Source of the DNA: Rhizobium mesosinicum
GTDB taxonomy: Bacteria > Pseudomonadota > Alphaproteobacteria > Rhizobiales > Rhizobiaceae
Length of the DNA: 64,000 nucleotides
Assembly (NCBI RefSeq): GCF_019511345.1
Contig: NZ_JAEUAK010000002.1
Coordinates: 310,001-374,000, forward strand
Direction: 5' to 3'
Made by a program: the position numbers and the translations under genes. Under the pieces are notes generated by a model. It saw only the letters and a list, made by a program, of their open reading frames with translations. It did no database searches and was not told where the DNA came from. This document shows, piece after piece, positions 34,127-43,196 of the stretch. Each line of letters starts with the position of its first letter. Position 1 is the stretch's first letter.

Positions 34127-35560
34127 TTATGCGAAGGCGGCATCTTTCGCGACAGGCGCCGGGACAATTTTTGCCGCGGTCGCGATCAGCAGGTCGCAAG
34201 CGTCAGCAGCCGCTTTCCGATGATTGAAGGCGACATGGTAGGACATGGCCATGGGTTCCTCGAGTTCGACGATGCGCACGCGATCGGCAATCGGCATGGC
34301 GCTGACGCGGCCGAGAAAGGAGACGTAGCCATGATTGGCGACGAGATCGACGATGACGGGCAGCGAATCCGCCGCGGTGATGTCTCGGTCGCGAAGGCGG
34401 CGATGCAGGGTGCGGTCATAGCCAAATGTCATGGCGGCATGGCCGATGCCGGTGCGCGGGCTCGGCGTGCAGATGGGATGGCTGGCGACAAGCTCGGGGG
34501 CGGTTGCTTCCGTACTGTCAGGCGGGGCGATCGCCACCATGTCGGTGCGCAGCAATTCGCGATGGCGGAAACTCTCCAGGCCGAAAACGGAATCGAGGAT
34601 CGCGACGTCGATGCGCCCGGATTTCAACGCCTCGCGCAGATCATCCGCGGTCATCGAGACCAGCGATAAGGCATTCTTGTTGCGGCCGGTATTCCACTCG
34701 GCAACGAGGCTGCCCAGGCAGCGCGCGACCCAGCTTTCCGAGCCCGTGGGGATGATGGCGCCGATGCGCAGCGAACGGGCGGTGCGCTGATAGCGTTCGT
34801 CCGCAGCGGATTTCAGTTCGTTCCAGGCAAGGCTGATGGTTGAAAAGACGGTATAGGCGAAGCGGCCTTCCTCGGTCAGCGCCGAGCCTTGGGCCTGGCG
34901 CTCGAAGAGCCTGCTCCCGAAGAATTTCTCAAGGTTGGCAATCTGCAATGAAAGCTGCGGCTGACCAAGGCGCAGACGTCGGGCTGCGCGATTGATGCTG
35001 CCCTGATCGGCAACCTCCAGGTAACGCTCCATGGTGACGAGCTTGACGGGGATGCGCGCGGCCCATTGTCCGTAAGCCTCCGGTTCACGATGACCGAGCA
35101 GGTTGCCGAGCTGCTCCGTCGCAGCAAGGATCGGCGCCAATCCTTCCTGGACCCTGCCGCCGGCGAGCAGAATGACCAGTTCGCCCGAGGAACGTTCGGC
35201 GAGCTTCAGGGCGAGCTCCGTTTCCAGATTGTCGATCGCTGCCGAGACGGTCGAGACGGAGATGTTGAAGCGGCGCGCCGTCTCCCGCATGGAGCCGGAA
35301 GACAGGACGTGGCTTGCGACGAAGAGGGCGCCGAGATGCAAGGTTTGCTCCGAAGATACTGAAAAGGCGGAGGATATGACGTGTTCGTGAAAAAAGATAT
35401 CCCTGCCTGCAAACCTGCGGGCTATCGTCAGTCCATAAGAAATCCGGGCGGCGAAAGAACCGATCGAAAGCACCGGAACACCGTGGAAACACGCAAGGGG
35501 ACAAAAACAAATCGCGCCGGCCTTGGAAAAGGGAATGCAATTCCGCGCAACTGTCTGCAT
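34127..35560 (-). CDS. LysR-type regulator with two predicted helix-turn-helix domains
   Basis: A protein of up to 477 residues. A first LysR-like HTH (about 75-120; ALFVASHVLSSGSMRETARR and STVSAAIDNLETEL) is followed by a second (about 176-222; YLEVADQGSINRAARRLRLG, then LSLQIANLEKFFGSRLFER), and then by a LysR substrate-binding domain (about 255-460). Common LysR proteins have about 300 residues with one HTH, so the double arrangement is unusual. The start is uncertain: the first 60 residues look unconserved, so translation may begin nearer residue 60. It is divergent from the osmoprotectant transporter genes and may regulate them, but this is only inferred from position. Confidence 0.75.
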   Translation of the reverse strand: MQTVARNCIPFSKAGAICFCPLACFHGVPVLSIGSFAARISYGLTIARRFAGRDIFFHEHVISSAFSVSSEQTLHLGALFVASHVLSSGSMRETARRFNISVSTVSAAIDNLETELALKLAERSSGELVILLAGGRVQEGLAPILAATEQLGNLLGHREPEAYGQWAARIPVKLVTMERYLEVADQGSINRAARRLRLGQPQLSLQIANLEKFFGSRLFERQAQGSALTEEGRFAYTVFSTISLAWNELKSAADERYQRTARSLRIGAIIPTGSESWVARCLGSLVAEWNTGRNKNALSLVSMTADDLREALKSGRIDVAILDSVFGLESFRHRELLRTDMVAIAPPDSTEATAPELVASHPICTPSPRTGIGHAAMTFGYDRTLHRRLRDRDITAADSLPVIVDLVANHGYVSFLGRVSAMPIADRVRIVELEEPMAMSYHVAFNHRKAAADACDLLIATAAKIVPAPVAKDAAFA

Positions 35561-35618
35561 TCGCCGCCATAATCGCGCCGCGACAGCGAATACTGGAGGG
35601 GCTGCTTCGATCGTCGGG

Positions 35619-35646
35619 CATCGATTTTTCGATCATCGATTTTTCG
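35619..35646. promoter_or_regulatory. Short direct repeat in the LysR-osmF intergenic region
   Basis: CATCGATTTTTCG occurs twice, at 35619-35631 and 35634-35646. A hairpin, CCCAGGC with GCCTGGG around TTCGT (35726-35744), lies closer to the osmF-like gene, possibly in its leader. Confidence 0.35.
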
Positions 35647-35784
35647 GGCGGGCACACTATTTCCATGACGCACGCATTTCCGGCATGATGGCCTGACGGC
35701 TGACCTGTCGGCAGGATTTCATGCGCCCAGGCTTCGTGCCTGGGGCTTTCGCGACATTTAACGGTGCTCAACAAGGGGACAATC

Positions 35785-36693
35785 ATGCTTAGGAAAATCG
35801 CACTTGCCGTTTCGCTTTCCGCCTTTGTAGCTGGCGCGGCCCATGCCGCAGACGTCGTCGTTTCGTCAAAAATCGATACCGAAGGTACGTTGCTCGGCAA
35901 CGTCATCGCGCTCGCTTTAGAAGCCAACGGCATCAAGACGCAGGACCGCATCGCGCTCGGCGCGACGCCGGTCGTGCGCAAGGCGATCACGGCTGGCGAA
36001 ATCGATATCTATCCGGAATATACCGGCAATGCCGGCTTCTTCTTCAACAAGGCCGACGACGCCGCCTGGAAGAACCTCGAGCAGGGTTACCAGGAAGCCA
36101 AGAAGCTTGATTACGACGCCAACAAGATCGTCTGGCTGACGCCCTCGCCGGCCAACAACACCTGGGCGCTCGCGGTACGCAACGACGTCGCCGGCCCGAA
36201 CAAACTCAAGACCATGTCCGATTTCGGCAAGTGGGTTTCCGGCGGCGGTGCCGCCAAGCTCGCGGCATCAGCCGAATTCGTGAACTCCGCCGGCGCCCTG
36301 CCCGCCTTCCAGACGACCTATGGCTTCACGCTGAAGCCGGATCAGGAGGTCGTGCTTTCGGGCGGCGACACGGCCGCTACGATCAAGGCTGCGGCCGACC
36401 AGACCAACGGCGTCAATACTGCCATGGTCTACGGCACCGACGGTGCTATCGAAGCGGCCGAGCTGACGGTTCTCGAAGATGACAAGAACGTGCAGCAGGT
36501 CTATGCGCCGACGCCGATCATCCGCGAGGCCGTGCTGCAGGCAAACCCAAAGATCCAGGAAATCCTTGCTCCGATCTTCCAGAGCCTGACGGCAGACGAG
36601 TTACGCAAGCTCAACGCCAAGATCCAGGTTGATGGCGAGCCGGCAAAATCCGTTGCCGAAAGCTACCTGAAGGAAAAAGGTTTCCTGAAGTAA
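35785..36693 (+). CDS. osmF: Osmoprotectant (glycine betaine/choline-type) ABC transporter substrate-binding protein
   Basis: A 302-residue periplasmic protein with a signal peptide (MLRKIALAVSLSAFVAGAAHA, then ADVVVSSKID). The mature protein has the OpuAC/YehZ pattern: SSKIDTEGTLLGNVIALAL near the start, DIYPEYTGNAGFF, and GVNTAMVYGTDGAI. The ATG at 35785 has AAGGGGACAATC upstream. It opens the four-gene transporter, and a strong hairpin separates it from the first permease gene. Homology is to OsmF/YehZ; the real ligand may differ. Confidence 0.88.
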   Translation: MLRKIALAVSLSAFVAGAAHAADVVVSSKIDTEGTLLGNVIALALEANGIKTQDRIALGATPVVRKAITAGEIDIYPEYTGNAGFFFNKADDAAWKNLEQGYQEAKKLDYDANKIVWLTPSPANNTWALAVRNDVAGPNKLKTMSDFGKWVSGGGAAKLAASAEFVNSAGALPAFQTTYGFTLKPDQEVVLSGGDTAATIKAAADQTNGVNTAMVYGTDGAIEAAELTVLEDDKNVQQVYAPTPIIREAVLQANPKIQEILAPIFQSLTADELRKLNAKIQVDGEPAKSVAESYLKEKGFLK

Positions 36694-36702
36694 TCGCTTG
36701 AC

Positions 36703-36727
36703 GCCCCGTCCGGCATCCGGGCGGGGC
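36703..36727 (+). terminator. Intercistronic hairpin after the osmF-like gene
   Basis: 11-bp stem (GCCCCGTCCGG with CCGGGCGGGGC, one G-T pair) with a 3-base loop, between binding-protein and permease genes. No T-run. Probably limits read-through. Confidence 0.6.
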
Positions 36728-36750
36728 ACTTTCCGGACAGGGTTGGATCG

Positions 36751-37917
36751 ATGGAAGAAACCTTAGCGGTCCGCAAGCTGGACCGGCTCGGCGTAGTACT
36801 GGTGGCGGGCGGCATTACGGCGACGGCCCTTCTGCCGTTCATCTATGTGAAGGCAAACCGGATCGCCGCCGGCAAGCCGATGCTGCTGACGCAGCTTATC
36901 CCACAGACGTCCGTCCTCACCCTGCTGGCTCTGCTGGTTGTCACGGCGCTGGCAACGCTCTTCCTGCGGAACGCCTTCATTCGGCTCGCCCTTGGCACGC
37001 TCTGCCTTGCAGGGCTGATCGCCGCCATCGGCCTGACGGCAACCGCCGCAACCCCGCCCGGCAGCACCGTGGCGCGCATGACGCCCGGCGGCAGCTTCTG
37101 GGTGCTCTTCGGGGTCATCGGCCTCATCATCTCGGACGCGCTGGTGAAGATCAGGCTGACGCCCTGGATGCGGGTTGTCGTGCTCGCCGGCTACACGGCC
37201 CTGCTCGGTATCTGCCTTTCCTCGGGCCTGCTCGACAGCCTGTCGATCCTGAGGGAATTTTCCACGCGCTCAGCCCAGTTCTGGACCGAGGCGTTGTCTC
37301 ATCTCATGCTGGCTCTTGGCTCGCTTGCCATCGCCATCATTCTGGGGCTGCCGCTCGGCATCCTCTGTTTCTGGGTGCCGAAGCTGCGCGCCGTCGTGCT
37401 GCAGACGCTGAGCCTCATCCAGACGATCCCGAGCCTGGCGCTCTTCGGCATATTGATGCTGCCTCTCGGATATCTCGCGACGCATGTGCAGCTTGCCGCC
37501 GATATCGGCATTCGCGGCATCGGCACGGCGCCGGCGCTGATTGCGCTCGTGCTTTACTCGCTGCTGCCGATCGTCGCCAACACGGTCGTCGGCCTCGAAG
37601 GCGTTGATCCCTCGGTGCGCGATGCTGCTGCCGGCATGGGGTTGACGCGCCGGCAGATCCTGACCGGCATCGACCTGCCGCTTGCCTTCCCGGTCATCCT
37701 CACCGGTATCCGTATCGTGCTGGTGCAGGCAATCGGCATGGTGACGATCGCCGCGCTGATCGGCGGCGGCGGCTTCGGCATCTTCATCTTCCAGGGGCTC
37801 GGCCAGACGGCCATGGACCTCGTCCTGCTCGGCGCCGTGCCGACCGTTTTCTTCGCCTTCTCCTCGGCCGTCATCCTCGATGCGGTCATCGAAAGCATCC
37901 AGGGGCCAGCCGCATGA
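36751..37917 (+). CDS. Osmoprotectant ABC transporter permease (YehY-like)
   Basis: A 388-residue inner-membrane permease. The N-terminal half has five hydrophobic segments; the C-terminal half is a binding-protein-dependent permease domain with QTIPSLALFGILMLPLG and the EAA loop (VDPSVRDAAAGMGLTRRQIL). Larger than one-domain permeases such as OpuAB, in keeping with YehY. Its stop overlaps the ATPase start as ATGA. It works with the small permease encoded downstream. Confidence 0.88.
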   Translation: MEETLAVRKLDRLGVVLVAGGITATALLPFIYVKANRIAAGKPMLLTQLIPQTSVLTLLALLVVTALATLFLRNAFIRLALGTLCLAGLIAAIGLTATAATPPGSTVARMTPGGSFWVLFGVIGLIISDALVKIRLTPWMRVVVLAGYTALLGICLSSGLLDSLSILREFSTRSAQFWTEALSHLMLALGSLAIAIILGLPLGILCFWVPKLRAVVLQTLSLIQTIPSLALFGILMLPLGYLATHVQLAADIGIRGIGTAPALIALVLYSLLPIVANTVVGLEGVDPSVRDAAAGMGLTRRQILTGIDLPLAFPVILTGIRIVLVQAIGMVTIAALIGGGGFGIFIFQGLGQTAMDLVLLGAVPTVFFAFSSAVILDAVIESIQGPAA

Positions 37918-38858
37918 GCATGATCGAGATCAGGAATGTCACCAAGCGCTACGGCTCGGCAACCGTCGTCGACAATGTCTCTATTGATGTCGAGAAGGGC
38001 TCGATTACCGTCATCGTCGGCACGTCGGGCTCCGGCAAATCGACGCTGATGCGGATGATCAACCGGTTGGTGCCGATCACCGAGGGACAGATCTTCGTCG
38101 GCGGACAAAATATCATGGACGTACCGGCCACGGAGCTGCGCCGCAAGATCGGCTACGCCATCCAGGGCCACGGGTTGTTTCCGCATCGGACGGTGGCGCA
38201 GAATATCGCGACCGTCCCGCAGCTGCTCGGCTGGGACGCGGCCCGGACCGACAAGCGCGTCATGGAACTGCTCGGCCTCTTCAATCTCGACCCTGCAACC
38301 TTCGCGGAGAAATACCCGCATCAGCTTTCGGGCGGCCAGCAGCAGCGCGTCGGTGTTGCCCGGGCGCTGGCAGCCGAGCCGGAACTGCTGTTGATGGACG
38401 AGCCCTTCGGCGCTCTCGATCCGGTCATCCGCGGCAAGGCACAGGATGACCTTCTGGCGATCCAGAAACAGTTCGGTACGACTGTCATCCTCGTTACCCA
38501 TGACATGGACGAGGCCTTTCATCTCGGCAACCAGATCGCCGTCATGAGTGGCGGCAAGCTCCTGCAATGCTCGACGCCGGAGAAGATCCTCACCGAGCCG
38601 GCCGATCCGTTCGTGCAGCAACTGACCGGCACGTCCGACCGGGCGCTGAAGCTGATGTCGCTGACGCCGCTGAAGGACAGCATGCAGCCCGCCAAGCCCG
38701 GCCTGCCCTATTCGCTGGCACAGTCGCTCAGCCTGCGGGATGCACTTGCCGAAATGATATGGCAGGGCGTCGACGAGGCAGCCGTGCAGGACGCCAACAA
38801 GGCGCCAGTCGGTTCGATCTCTATGGAACGGCTGCTCGAACTGGGCCGCAAGGCATGA
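37914..38858 (+). CDS. Osmoprotectant ABC transporter ATP-binding protein (YehX/ProV-like)
   Basis: A 314-residue ATPase with Walker A GTSGSGKST, signature LSGGQQQRVGVARALA, and Walker B LLLMDEPFGALD. No CBS domain pair is visible; the C-terminal 80 residues are diverged. It overlaps the flanking genes by 4 bases on both sides (ATGA at each junction), so all three are translationally coupled. Confidence 0.9.
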   Translation: MSMIEIRNVTKRYGSATVVDNVSIDVEKGSITVIVGTSGSGKSTLMRMINRLVPITEGQIFVGGQNIMDVPATELRRKIGYAIQGHGLFPHRTVAQNIATVPQLLGWDAARTDKRVMELLGLFNLDPATFAEKYPHQLSGGQQQRVGVARALAAEPELLLMDEPFGALDPVIRGKAQDDLLAIQKQFGTTVILVTHDMDEAFHLGNQIAVMSGGKLLQCSTPEKILTEPADPFVQQLTGTSDRALKLMSLTPLKDSMQPAKPGLPYSLAQSLSLRDALAEMIWQGVDEAAVQDANKAPVGSISMERLLELGRKA

Positions 38859-39604
38859 AATTCATCGTCGCCAATCTCTTTCGCACGCTGGCACTGGTGA
38901 TGCTGCTCATCCTGATCTTCAGGACGGAGTGGTTCTCCTTCATGCTGGTGCCACTCACCAATAACAATGCACCGCCGGTCTATACGCAGAACAGCCTGGC
39001 ATCGCTGGCGCTCGGGCATCTGGAGCTGGTCTTCGTCTCTATCATCGGCAGCGCCGTGCTTGCCGTGCTGGGCGGTATTTTCGTCACCCGGCCGAGCGGG
39101 GCGGATTTCCTGCCGCTGTCGCGGGCGATTGCCAATGCCGGCCAGACATTTCCGCCGGTCGCGGTGCTGGCGCTTGCCGTTCCCGCCACCGGATTCGGTG
39201 CGGCGCCGACGCTGATTGCGCTTTTTCTCTACGGCCTGCTGCCGATCTTCGAGAATACGGTCGCGGGTCTCAAGCAAGTGTCGCCGCAGGTGCTGGACGC
39301 GGCGGACGGCATGGGCATGAACGGCACGCAGCGTCTCTTCCAGGTCGAGCTGCCGCTGGCGCTGCCATTGATCCTGGAAGGGCTGAAGGTCGCGACCGTC
39401 ATCAATATCGGCACGGCGACGATCGGCTCGACTGTGGCGGCAAAGGGGCTCGGCGAGGTTATCATCGCCGGCCTGATCTCCGACAATACCGCCTTCATTC
39501 TGCAGGGCGGCCTGATTGTCGGCCTGATGGCGGTGCTGATCTATGATGTCATCGGCATGCTCGAAGGCGCAATCACGCGCAGAATGGGCTTGCGTCCGGC
39601 TTGA
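38855..39604 (+). CDS. Osmoprotectant ABC transporter permease (YehW-like)
   Basis: A 249-residue inner-membrane permease. It starts MKFIVANLFRTLALVML and carries the permease pattern GQTFPPVAVLALAVPATGFG with the EAA loop SPQVLDAADGMGMNGTQRL. The start at 38855 is preferred because the ATG overlaps the preceding stop; the open frame starting at 38567 lies inside the ATPase gene. Confidence 0.88.
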   Translation: MKFIVANLFRTLALVMLLILIFRTEWFSFMLVPLTNNNAPPVYTQNSLASLALGHLELVFVSIIGSAVLAVLGGIFVTRPSGADFLPLSRAIANAGQTFPPVAVLALAVPATGFGAAPTLIALFLYGLLPIFENTVAGLKQVSPQVLDAADGMGMNGTQRLFQVELPLALPLILEGLKVATVINIGTATIGSTVAAKGLGEVIIAGLISDNTAFILQGGLIVGLMAVLIYDVIGMLEGAITRRMGLRPA

Positions 39605-39652
39605 GAGGACGGCTACCAAGACAGCGGAGACAGTCGTAATGGGAGACCCGCC

Positions 39653-40048
39653 TTGGCCAAAATGATCCATTCCATGATCCGCGTTCTGGACGAGGCGCGC
39701 TCGGTCGAGTTCTACAGCAAGGTCTTCGGGCTCGCGGTCGCAGACCGTGTCGATTTCGAGACCTTCACGCTGATCTACATGAGCAATGACGAGACGGGCT
39801 TCGAGCTGGAACTGACGGTCAACAAGGGCCGCATCGAGCCCTATAATCTCGGCGATGCCTATGGGCATCTGGCTGTTTCCGTTCAGGAAGTGCAGGTCGA
39901 GCACAAGCGGTTGACGGATCTCGGGGTCAACCCCGGCAAGCTCGTGGAACTCAACCGCGACGGTAAGCTGTTCGGTCTGTTTTTCTTCATCACCGATCCT
40001 GACGGCTACAAGATCGAAGTGCTGCAGCGCCACGGCCGTTTTCAATAA
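39653..40048 (+). CDS. VOC family (lactoylglutathione lyase-like) protein
   Basis: A 131-residue small protein of the glyoxalase/VOC superfamily. The pattern is KMIHSMIRVLDEARSVEFYSKVFG, YGHLAVSVQEV and DPDGYKIEVLQRH; metal-ligand positions (His6, Glu and His later) are plausible for lactoylglutathione lyase. The start is a TTG at 39653 with GGGAGA 8 bases upstream; an ATG three codons later is also possible. It precedes the mannosidase gene by 14 bases. Confidence 0.75.
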   Translation: MAKMIHSMIRVLDEARSVEFYSKVFGLAVADRVDFETFTLIYMSNDETGFELELTVNKGRIEPYNLGDAYGHLAVSVQEVQVEHKRLTDLGVNPGKLVELNRDGKLFGLFFFITDPDGYKIEVLQRHGRFQ

Positions 40049-40062
40049 AATAAGAGGCAGAC

Positions 40063-42513
40063 ATGATCGGGAGGAGAGATCTTCATAACGGCTGGGTGCT
40101 TTCCTGTAACGATACAGGAAGAACCAACCTGCCGGCGTCCATTCCGGCAACGGTGCCCGGCTGCGTGCATCTCGACCTGCTCGCAAACCGGCTGATCCCC
40201 GATCCCTATCTCGATATCAACGAGATCACCAATGACTGGATCGGCAAGGCGGAATGGGTTTACCGGCTGGTTTTCGAGGCCGAGCCCGATGGTACCCAAG
40301 TGCAGGAACTGGTCTTCGACGGCGTCGATACGATTGCGACGATCCGCCTGAACGGCGAGGAGATCGGCCGAACCTTCAACATGCATCGGACCTATCGCTT
40401 CGACGTCTCGTCTCTCCTGCGGTCAGGTGCAAACGAACTTAGCGTCACCTTTCACTCCGCCTATGCCTATGGCGCGGAGATGGAGAAACATTACGGCTAC
40501 CGCCCGAACAACTATCCGGGACCAGGCAATCTGATGCGGAAGATGGCCTGCAATTTCGGCTGGGACTGGGGGCCAACGCTGGTGACGGCGGGGCTTTGGA
40601 AGCCGGTGCGACTGGAGAGCTGGGACCGGGCGCGGCTTGCCGAGACGCGCGTTTCGGCGACACTTGCGGGCGGCGATGGGCTGGTCAAGGTGCATGTGCG
40701 GCTGGCGAGACATGGCGAAGCCACGCCAGCAAAGCTGACGACCGAGATCGGCGGCGTGACGCAGACAGTGACGATCGAAGCGGATGCGGAAGAGATTTCA
40801 TTCGACGTGCGTGTCCCCTCACCGCAGCTCTGGTGGCCACATCATCTCGGGGCTCAGCCGCTCTATCCTCTGGAGATCCGGCTGGAAGACGAGAGCGGAG
40901 ATATGCTCGACGGTTATTCGAAGCAGATCGGCTTCCGCTCGCTGCGGCTCGATACGTCACCGGATGCGCATGGCTCGGCCTTCACCTTCATCATCAATGA
41001 CGTGCCGATCTTTGCCTGCGGCGCCAACTGGATTCCGGACGATTGTTTTCCCTCGCGCGTGACGGCGGAGCGCTACACGGCGCGGATCGACGAGGCGAAG
41101 GCCGCCAATATCAATCTGTTGCGGGTCTGGGGCGGCGGCATCTTCGAGCGGGACGAATTCTACGAGGCCTGCGACCGGGCCGGCATGCTCATCTGGCAGG
41201 ATTTCCTGTTTGCCTGTGCCTCCTATCCGGAAGAAGAGCCGTTGCGTAGCGAGGTGATCGCCGAGGTTCGCGACAATGTCGTGCGGCTGATGCCGCATGC
41301 ATCGCTGATCATCTGGAACGGCAATAACGAAAATATCTGGGGGTTTGACGAGTGGGGCTGGAGGCCGATCATCGAGAACGGTGTCAGCTGGGGGCTGGGC
41401 TATTATCTCGATGTCCTGCCGAAGCTTTGCGCCGAACTCGATCCCAACAGGCCCTATTATCCCGGCAGCCCCTATTCCGGTTCGATGGACATCGAGCCGA
41501 ATGACGACAGGCATGGCTGCAAGCATATCTGGGATGTATGGAACGACGTCGGCTACGAGGTCTACCGCAATTACATCCCGCGCTTCTGCTCCGAATTCGG
41601 CTGGCAGGCGCCGCCGACATGGGCAACCCTTCAGGAAAGCGTTCATGACGACCCGCTGACGCCGGAATCACGCGGCGTCTTTCATCATCAGAAGGCGACC
41701 CAGGGCAATGACAAGCTCGTCAAGGGGCTCGCCGGACATCTGCCTGTGCCGCAGACGATGGATGACTGGCATTTCGCCACACAGCTCAATCAGGCCCGCG
41801 CCATCCGCTTTGCCATCGAGCACATGCGGTCGCATCGCGATATATGCAAGGGCGCGGTCGTCTGGCAGTTCAACGATTGCTGGCCGGTCACGTCATGGGC
41901 AGCGCTCGATTCGGCCGGCCGGCGCAAGCCGCTCTGGTATGCGATGCAGCAGGCCTTCCACCCTCGCCTGCTGACGATCCAGCCGCGCGGTGATGGTCTT
42001 TCGGCGGTCGCCGTCAATGAGAAGACCTTGTTCTGGCGCTCGAAGATCAGCGGCAAGCGCATGCGGCTTGACGGCACGGTGCTGGCGGAATTCGAATTCT
42101 GGCGACTGCTCTGCGACCGGTTCGAAGCGAAGGAATTTCCGTTGCCGAAGGATATCGCAAGGGCCGGCGCGGCGGATGAGGAAGTCATCGTCGTCCAGAT
42201 GCTCGACAAGCGCGCTTTCCATTATTTCGTCGAGGATATCGAGCTGAGACTTCCTGCACCGGAATTCGGTATTTCGCTGGCAGAATCGGCTGCCGGTTAT
42301 GATGTGACGGTAACGGCGAAGAGCTTTCTTAAAGATCTCTGCCTGATGGCAGATCGGCTCGATCCTGCGGCCGTGGTGGATTCAATGCTGGTGACCTTGC
42401 TGCCGGGAGAAAGCCACGTCTTCCGCGTCACAACCAAGAGGCAATTATCGGCCGAGGATTTGGCCGCCGGCACGGTGCTGCGGTGCGCCAACGATCTTGT
42501 TACCCCAAGATGA
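40063..42513 (+). CDS. Beta-mannosidase (glycoside hydrolase family 2)
   Basis: An 816-residue cytoplasmic enzyme with the layout of GH2 beta-mannosidases: jelly-roll, immunoglobulin-like and TIM-barrel domains. MACNFGWDWGPTLVTAGLW near residues 163-183 is a typical mannosidase block. The probable acid/base Glu is E423 (WNGNNENIWGF), and the probable nucleophile is E511 (CSEFGWQAPPTW). No signal peptide is visible. It probably splits mannose from short oligosaccharides. It follows the VOC gene and ends before a bidirectional terminator. Confidence 0.9.
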   Translation: MIGRRDLHNGWVLSCNDTGRTNLPASIPATVPGCVHLDLLANRLIPDPYLDINEITNDWIGKAEWVYRLVFEAEPDGTQVQELVFDGVDTIATIRLNGEEIGRTFNMHRTYRFDVSSLLRSGANELSVTFHSAYAYGAEMEKHYGYRPNNYPGPGNLMRKMACNFGWDWGPTLVTAGLWKPVRLESWDRARLAETRVSATLAGGDGLVKVHVRLARHGEATPAKLTTEIGGVTQTVTIEADAEEISFDVRVPSPQLWWPHHLGAQPLYPLEIRLEDESGDMLDGYSKQIGFRSLRLDTSPDAHGSAFTFIINDVPIFACGANWIPDDCFPSRVTAERYTARIDEAKAANINLLRVWGGGIFERDEFYEACDRAGMLIWQDFLFACASYPEEEPLRSEVIAEVRDNVVRLMPHASLIIWNGNNENIWGFDEWGWRPIIENGVSWGLGYYLDVLPKLCAELDPNRPYYPGSPYSGSMDIEPNDDRHGCKHIWDVWNDVGYEVYRNYIPRFCSEFGWQAPPTWATLQESVHDDPLTPESRGVFHHQKATQGNDKLVKGLAGHLPVPQTMDDWHFATQLNQARAIRFAIEHMRSHRDICKGAVVWQFNDCWPVTSWAALDSAGRRKPLWYAMQQAFHPRLLTIQPRGDGLSAVAVNEKTLFWRSKISGKRMRLDGTVLAEFEFWRLLCDRFEAKEFPLPKDIARAGAADEEVIVVQMLDKRAFHYFVEDIELRLPAPEFGISLAESAAGYDVTVTAKSFLKDLCLMADRLDPAAVVDSMLVTLLPGESHVFRVTTKRQLSAEDLAAGTVLRCANDLVTPR

Positions 42514-42514
42514 A

Positions 42515-42536
42515 AGGCCCCGCTCTCGCGGGGCCT
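42515..42536. terminator. Bidirectional terminator between mannosidase and PRC-barrel genes
   Basis: Perfect 9-bp stem AGGCCCCGC with GCGGGGCCT, 4-base loop TCTC. It lies between two convergent genes. Confidence 0.7.
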
Positions 42537-42562
42537 CATCCGGCTCGTCCTAGCGGATGGTG

Positions 42563-42955
42563 TTACATCCAGTAAGGCGGCACGCCGTAGTAGTCATACA
42601 CGCGGCGGCCATTCTCATTGTACCAGGTGTCGTCATCATCCGCGTAGCTTGGCGCTCCCTCGATCTGCTCCTTGGTGAGATCGATGCGATAGCCGTCCAG
42701 CTGGGTATCGTAGGTCAGCTTTTCCCACGGCAGCGGGTAGTGATCATGACCAATGCCGAGGAAGCCGCCGAAACTCAGAACGGCGTATGCGACACGACCG
42801 TCCTGCTTTCCGAGGATGAGGCGCTCGATGGAGCCGATGTGTCTGCCATCGGCGCCATAGACGCGCGTGCCCTCCACGCGGTCACTGGCGATCAGCGTCG
42901 GCGTATCCTTCACATTCGGGTCACGGCGGGTGGCGTCAGTATCCTGATTGAGCAT
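42563..42955 (-). CDS. PRC-barrel domain protein
   Basis: A 130-residue cytoplasmic protein with a PRC-barrel: TPTLIASDRVEGTRVYGADGRHIGSIERLI and VAYAVLSFGGFLGIGHDHYPLPW, ending with an acidic tail and a Tyr-rich end. AAAGGAGGTGC lies directly upstream of the ATG at 42955, an excellent ribosome site, so this start is preferred over the frame start at 42994. PRC proteins of this kind are often stress-linked; the role is not known. Confidence 0.85.
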   Translation of the reverse strand: MLNQDTDATRRDPNVKDTPTLIASDRVEGTRVYGADGRHIGSIERLILGKQDGRVAYAVLSFGGFLGIGHDHYPLPWEKLTYDTQLDGYRIDLTKEQIEGAPSYADDDDTWYNENGRRVYDYYGVPPYWM

Positions 42956-43053
42956 GTGCACCTCCTTTATCGTTTCCTCGTGGTTCTTCCACATCGAGAA
43001 AACGTGCCCTATCCCTCAAAGTTCCCTGCCGTTCATATGCGACACGCGCGATA

Positions 43054-43069
43054 TTGACGTTTACGTTAA
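43054..43069. promoter_or_regulatory. Candidate operator upstream of fadD
   Basis: TTGACGTTTACGTTAA resembles the half of the inverted repeat at 8328-8349. It lies 128 bases before the fadD start, in the divergent promoter. Confidence 0.3.
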
Positions 43070-43196
43070 GGTTATTGTAGCCTCAATCCGCTTGAACCGC
43101 TCAAGCAATGGCATAAGCTGCCCTGACGGAGGATGGAGGATCTTCCGATCGACCGGTGTCATCCGGTTTTCGGCGGCCGAATGGGAGAGAGACACG

